DNA from: Methanothrix sp.
GTDB lineage: Archaea; Halobacteriota; Methanosarcinia; Methanotrichales; Methanotrichaceae
NCBI GenBank assembly: GCA_028682845.1
Contig: JAJRAT010000108.1
Location: 1-7,200, forward strand
Length of the DNA: 7,200 nt
Reading direction: 5' to 3'
Below the pieces are notes generated by a model that was given only the letters and a program-made list of their open reading frames with translations, was not told the origin of the DNA and made no database searches. Position numbers and translations under genes: made by a program. Of the stretch, positions 4,203 through 7,200 are shown piece by piece; position 1 is the stretch's first letter; each line of letters opens with the position of its first letter.

Positions 4203-4266
4203 GATATCATTTCCATATATTTTTTAGAGTTTTAACCGATATCCCCACAACAAGATAGAGGGATTC

Positions 4267-4290
4267 GGTTATATTCTTTTTCTTTTTTTG
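4267..4290 (-). promoter_or_regulatory. Candidate promoter of the lipoprotein-regulator operon
   Basis: Read on the minus strand, a purine-rich tract (AAAAAAAGAAAAAG) runs into GAATATAACC, resembling a BRE followed by a TATA box. It would start transcription near 4247, giving a leader of about 45 nt. Two other AT-rich candidates (TTAAAAC near 4232 and TAAAAAATATAT near 4220) lie closer and would imply a leaderless or internal start. The choice between them cannot be settled by eye. Confidence 0.3.
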
Positions 4291-4348
4291 ACCTCTGATG
4301 GAGATGGAGTGCATCGAATCCGGAGCCATCGGCGTCCTATTCATTCCG

Positions 4349-4380
4349 TGCACTCAGCCATGCATTCAGTCATTCACTCA
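4349..4380. repeat. Short degenerate octamer array downstream of purC
   Basis: On the plus strand four 8-bp units follow each other: TGCACTCA, GCCATGCA, TTCAGTCA, TTCACTCA. On the minus strand they read TGAGTGAA, TGACTGAA, TGCATGGC, TGAGTGCA. Three of the four share the TGAxTG core. It begins 17 nt beyond the purC stop. Only four imperfect units, so chance is possible. Confidence 0.4.
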
Positions 4381-4397
4381 TGCCGTTTCCTTTGCCT

Positions 4398-5318
4398 TTA
4401 CTTCGCAATGGCCGGCTTGAACTTCTCTCCGGTGATCATCTCAAAGAGTTTCATGTAAATCCTGCCGGTCTCTTCGATCACTTCCGGGGGAAGAGCAGGT
4501 ATGGGCGGATCGGCGCGGCCCGCCTCGCGCTCGGAATAAAGCTGGTCTTTGTAGCCGGTCTTGCGGTAGTACTGGCGCACATACTCCTTGCTCAGGTCCA
4601 CGAACTCGCCCTGCTCATGGCGGGCCTTGTCCCAGAAGCGGTCCTCGTCCGCCGTCCCGTAGACATCCACGACCATAATCTGCCGGTTCTCGTCAAAGGC
4701 CAATTCCTTCTTGCCGTCCACATGAATCAGGCCGCGGGAGGCGACGCTTCTGCCGATGTCCTCATCGATTTTGAGCACGACCTCTCTCGCATCGTCATAT
4801 TCCTGAGGAGTAAGTCCGGCGATCTGCAGGGCCTCGGACTTATTCAGCAGCCGGTCGGTCTTTTCCAGCTTGGTGGAGACCTCGATGAAGGGTTCGGGCA
4901 ATTGCTCGCCCGAGGTGACGACATGGCCGGAGGGAAAGCCCAGATCCTTGGCCAGGACTTTGCCTTCTTTCACCCGGTCGTAGAGGGAGCCTGCCACATA
5001 CCAGCGGCAGATGAACTCCAGGGGAATGAGGTAGTTCTTGGACTGGCGGGTGATCTTGGCCGGCTGAATTATGTCCACCTTTTTGCAGATCATGCCGCTT
5101 GGCGGCCGGTACTCTAAAAAGTGGCTCTTGATGCCCATCTTGGCGGCTCTCTCAAACCAGTAAACGCCCTCCCGGCAGAGGGTCTCACCCTTAAAGGGAA
5201 TGAGGCTGGGAATGACCTTGTCGAAGACGGAGATGTTGTCTGTGAACTTGAACTCCAGTCGATCGCCTAAATCGTATGCTTCCTTGACCTTGCCCTTTAT
5301 CAAAAGCTTTCGTTCCAT
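4398..5318 (-). CDS. purC: Phosphoribosylaminoimidazole-succinocarboxamide synthase (SAICAR synthetase)
   Basis: 306 aa. The enzyme joins CAIR and L-aspartate with ATP to form SAICAR in de novo purine synthesis, in the cytoplasm (EC 6.3.2.6). Family landmarks in order: the N-terminal KGKVKEAYDLGD ATP-grasp-like lobe (8-19), TDNISVFDKVIP (26-37), CRWYVAGSLYDR (104-115), EPFIEVSTKLEKTDR (142-156), and LIHVDGKKELAFDENRQ with MVVDVYGTADEDRFW (197-229), which carries the substrate and metal-binding acidic residues. At 306 aa it is longer than the roughly 240-aa enterobacterial form and similar to the yeast-type enzyme. No key segment is missing. The start is fixed by homology; GAGG touches the ATG without a spacer, which is unusual. 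It lies 197 nt downstream of the thermosome gene on the same strand, with T-tracts between, and probably has its own promoter. Confidence 0.96.
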   Translation of the reverse strand: MERKLLIKGKVKEAYDLGDRLEFKFTDNISVFDKVIPSLIPFKGETLCREGVYWFERAAKMGIKSHFLEYRPPSGMICKKVDIIQPAKITRQSKNYLIPLEFICRWYVAGSLYDRVKEGKVLAKDLGFPSGHVVTSGEQLPEPFIEVSTKLEKTDRLLNKSEALQIAGLTPQEYDDAREVVLKIDEDIGRSVASRGLIHVDGKKELAFDENRQIMVVDVYGTADEDRFWDKARHEQGEFVDLSKEYVRQYYRKTGYKDQLYSEREAGRADPPIPALPPEVIEETGRIYMKLFEMITGEKFKPAIAK

Positions 5319-5408
5319 CCTCAGCCGTTATCTCAAGTAAAGATGATAATCCTTTTGCTTTTGGTGCTTGGAGCTTGCAGAAAAAGACCCTGCCGAAAAA
5401 ATCGCACA

Positions 5409-5426
5409 AATGCTAATTTAAGAGCA
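5409..5426 (-). promoter_or_regulatory. Candidate TATA box of purC
   Basis: Minus-strand TCTTAAATTAGC (5423-5412) lies about 100 nt before the purC ATG and would give a leader of about 70 nt. A small inverted pair (GTTGA 5428-5432, TCAAC 5441-5445) flanks it on the upstream side. The leader contains T6 and T5 tracts. Inference from base composition only. Confidence 0.25.
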
Positions 5427-5492
5427 AGTTGACAAATAAATCAACCGATACCGGATTTCAAGATCAATAAGCCGAAAACCCTGGCGGCCAGC

Positions 5493-5499
5493 AAAAAAA
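5493..5499 (-). terminator. Oligo-T terminator of the thermosome gene
   Basis: On the minus strand a T7 run, preceded by CCTCC, begins 18 nt after the thermosome stop codon. Archaeal RNA polymerase terminates at such oligo-T tracts without needing a hairpin. Further T-tracts follow (T6 at 5401-5396 and T5 at 5385-5381), which could act as back-up or attenuate read-through into purC. Confidence 0.55.
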
Positions 5500-5517
5500 G
5501 GAGGATAATAGAGATGC

Positions 5518-7161
5518 TTACTCGAAGTCATCTCCGCCCATGCCACCCATGCCGCCGGGCATTCCGCCTGGCATGCCGCCCGGTCCGCCGGACTTGGAGG
5601 CAATGACGTCATCGATCCTCAGGATCATGACTGCCGCTTCGGCTGCGCTGTTGATGGCCTGGGTCTTGACCCGCAGAGGCTCGATCACGCCGAGCTTCAG
5701 CATATCCACCGGCTCGCCGGTGTCCATGTCCAATCCTGCGCTCTTGACGCCCTTCTCGTGCTGGCTGCGCAGAGCTACCAGGCAGTCGATCTGGTCCAAG
5801 CCTGCGTTCTCGGCCAGGGTCTTGGGAATGACTTCCATCGCATCGGCGAAGGCCTCAATGGCCAACTGCTCGCGTCCGCCGACTGTGGCTGCGTACTCGC
5901 GAAGCCTCAATGCCAGTTCAACCTCGGGTGCACCGCCGCCTGGAACCAGCATCTTGTCCTCGACAACGACGCCGACCACGCGCAGCGCGTCTTCCATAGC
6001 CCTGTCCAGCTCGTCAACGACATGCTCGGTGCCGCCGCGCAGGATGATGGAGACAGACTTTGGATTGTCGCACTCTTCGACGAAGGTCATCTTCTCGTCG
6101 CCGATCTTTCTCTCCTCGACAAGGCCGGCCTTGCCAAGGTCCTTGGCCGTCAGGTCGTGGATGCTGGTGACAACTCTGCCGCCTGTGGCGCGGGCCAGCT
6201 TCTCCATGTCGCTCTTCTTGACGCGGCGCACGGTGTAGATGCCGGACTTGGCCAGGAAGTGCTGGGCCAGGTCATCGATGCCCTTCTGGCAGAAGACGAC
6301 GTTAGCGCCGGTTTTGGTGACGCTGTCTACCATGTTCCTGAGCATGGACTCTTCCTGGTCCAGGAATGCCTGCAACTGATCGGGCGAGGTGATCTCGATC
6401 TTGGCGTCGACCTCGGTCTTCTCGATCTCGATGGCTGCGTTCAGCAGTGCGATCTTGGCACCGGTGACCTTCTTGGGCATATTGGGGTGCAGCCTGTCTT
6501 TATCGATAACCATGCCGTGAACCAGCTCGGAGTCGGTGATGCCGCCGCCGACCTTCTTCTCCACGGTGATGTTGTCGGTGTCGACGCTGCCGTCCTCATC
6601 CACTACGGCCTTTATGGCCTGCACAGTCAGATCGGCCAGGTCGTCGCGGGCGGTGCCGGAGCCCTTGCCGGTCATGGCGGTGATGGCGATCTTCTTCAAG
6701 AGTGCCTCGTCCTTGACGGAGACGCTGACGCCGATGGTCTTGAGGATCTCCAGGGACTTGTCGGCTGCAGCTCTGTAGCCTGCGGCGATGACCGTGGGAT
6801 GGATCTCCTGATCCAGGAGGGCCTCGGCCTGCTTGAGCAGCTCACCGGCTAATACTACGGCGGTGGTTGTGCCGTCGCCGACCTCTGCATCCTGGGTCTT
6901 GGCGATCTCTACCATCATCTTGGCAGCAGGATGCTCGATGTCCATCTCTTTAAGAATGGTGACACCATCGTTGGTGATCACGACATCACCCATAGTGTCC
7001 ACAAGCATCTTATCCATGCCCTTGGGACCAAGGGTGGTCCTGACAGCACCGGCAACGGCCTTTGCTGCCATGATATTCGATTTCTGTGCCTCGCGGCCAG
7101 CGGTCCTCTGACTGCCTTCCTTGAGAATGAGTACGGGTGTTCCACCGAATTGTCCTGCCAT
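5518..7161 (-). CDS. ths: Thermosome subunit (group II chaperonin)
   Basis: 547 aa, the usual full length. It assembles into double-ring cytoplasmic chaperonins that fold proteins in an ATP-driven, lid-closing cycle. All three TCP-1 signatures are present: [12 protein letters not shown] (41-52), [18 protein letters not shown] (61-78) and QDAEVGDGT (90-98). The phosphate and metal-binding GDGTT lies at 95-99, the catalytic Asp in RAMEDAL is at about 391, and the nucleotide-binding PGGGAPE is at 407-413. The apical domain with its helical protrusion lies roughly between 210 and 370. The C-terminus is a Gly/Met tail ([19 protein letters not shown]) ending in DDFE, which in this family lines the inner cavity. 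The start is supported by a strong GGAGGTAA 7 nt upstream. Methanogens often carry several paralogues, so the subunit type (alpha, beta or gamma) is left open. Its heat or stress promoter would lie beyond the window. Confidence 0.98.
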   Translation of the reverse strand: MAGQFGGTPVLILKEGSQRTAGREAQKSNIMAAKAVAGAVRTTLGPKGMDKMLVDTMGDVVITNDGVTILKEMDIEHPAAKMMVEIAKTQDAEVGDGTTTAVVLAGELLKQAEALLDQEIHPTVIAAGYRAAADKSLEILKTIGVSVSVKDEALLKKIAITAMTGKGSGTARDDLADLTVQAIKAVVDEDGSVDTDNITVEKKVGGGITDSELVHGMVIDKDRLHPNMPKKVTGAKIALLNAAIEIEKTEVDAKIEITSPDQLQAFLDQEESMLRNMVDSVTKTGANVVFCQKGIDDLAQHFLAKSGIYTVRRVKKSDMEKLARATGGRVVTSIHDLTAKDLGKAGLVEERKIGDEKMTFVEECDNPKSVSIILRGGTEHVVDELDRAMEDALRVVGVVVEDKMLVPGGGAPEVELALRLREYAATVGGREQLAIEAFADAMEVIPKTLAENAGLDQIDCLVALRSQHEKGVKSAGLDMDTGEPVDMLKLGVIEPLRVKTQAINSAAEAAVMILRIDDVIASKSGGPGGMPGGMPGGMGGMGGDDFE

Positions 7162-7165
7162 TCAT

Positions 7166-7173
7166 TTACCTCC
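7166..7173 (-). promoter_or_regulatory. Strong Shine-Dalgarno site of the thermosome gene
   Basis: Minus-strand GGAGGTAA, with GGAGG ending 7 nt before the ATG at 7161. This selects that start over a nearby out-of-frame ATG at 7165 and fits a highly expressed gene. Confidence 0.85.
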
Positions 7174-7200
7174 AATGCGGTATTGAATCAAAGTGAGATA

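Larger units (their letters stand above)
4203..4397. other. Gap between purC and the lipoprotein gene
   Basis: Nearly 200 nt with no coding frame. The half next to purC carries a short octamer repeat (4349-4380). The half next to the lipoprotein is AT-rich and should hold its promoter. On the plus strand there is a T-rich tract (TTCTTTTTCTTTTTTTG, about 4274-4290), which on the transcribed minus strand is A-rich, so it is not a terminator for purC. Confidence 0.55.

Noticed and set aside
4380..5117. 245-codon plus-strand frame opposite purC
   Set aside because: Antisense shadow of purC, whose family motifs are unmistakable on the minus strand.
5758..6852. Long plus-strand frame (364 codons) opposite the thermosome gene
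   Set aside because: It is the antisense shadow of a GC-rich, highly conserved gene; Gly/Leu/Asp-rich composition and no start signals.

Overview
The window looks like chromosomal DNA of a euryarchaeal methanogen. A Methanothrix/Methanosarcinales-type genome is the best guess, but this is inference. The support is a group II chaperonin (thermosome) with a GGM tail, an archaeal-style SAICAR synthetase, two archaeal winged-helix regulators, a lipobox protein rich in N-glycosylation sequons, Shine-Dalgarno motifs such as GGAGGTAA and GGTGAT, and oligo-T tracts rather than hairpin-plus-U terminators.

Right side (about 2700-7200): four confident genes, all on the minus strand. In transcription order they are the thermosome subunit (7161-5518), SAICAR synthetase PurC (5318-4398), a surface lipoprotein of the LolA/LppX-like kind (4202-3207) and a MarR-like winged-helix protein (3183-2716). 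The lipoprotein and the regulator are only 23 nt apart and probably form one transcript. The thermosome and purC are separated by a 197-nt gap with several T-tracts, so they are probably separate units. Codon use here is GC-rich and clearly coding.

Left side (1-2700): gene-poor and more AT-rich. A minus-strand gene runs off the left edge (start codon at 146, good SD). A 91-aa HTH_45-type winged-helix protein lies at 1743-1468. A Trp-rich orphan ORF lies at 2273-2563 (+). Between them are four plus-strand small-ORF candidates that a length cut-off of about 60 codons would partly miss: a six-cysteine 63-aa ORF, a 47-aa basic ORF behind an AGGAG, a 33-aa single-span membrane peptide, and a 40-aa ORF divergent from the winged-helix gene.

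Structural DNA: the left side carries a perfect 22-bp inverted repeat enclosing 90 nt (216-349), two 20-bp palindromes with the same 9-2-9 layout (354-373 and 1327-1346), a 16-bp tandem duplication (2163-2194) and a degenerate 8-9-bp tandem array (2585-2677). A shorter octamer array follows purC (4349-4380). I see no tRNA, rRNA, CRISPR array or transposase. No complete new system is evident; the small ORFs and the repeats are what deserves a second look.
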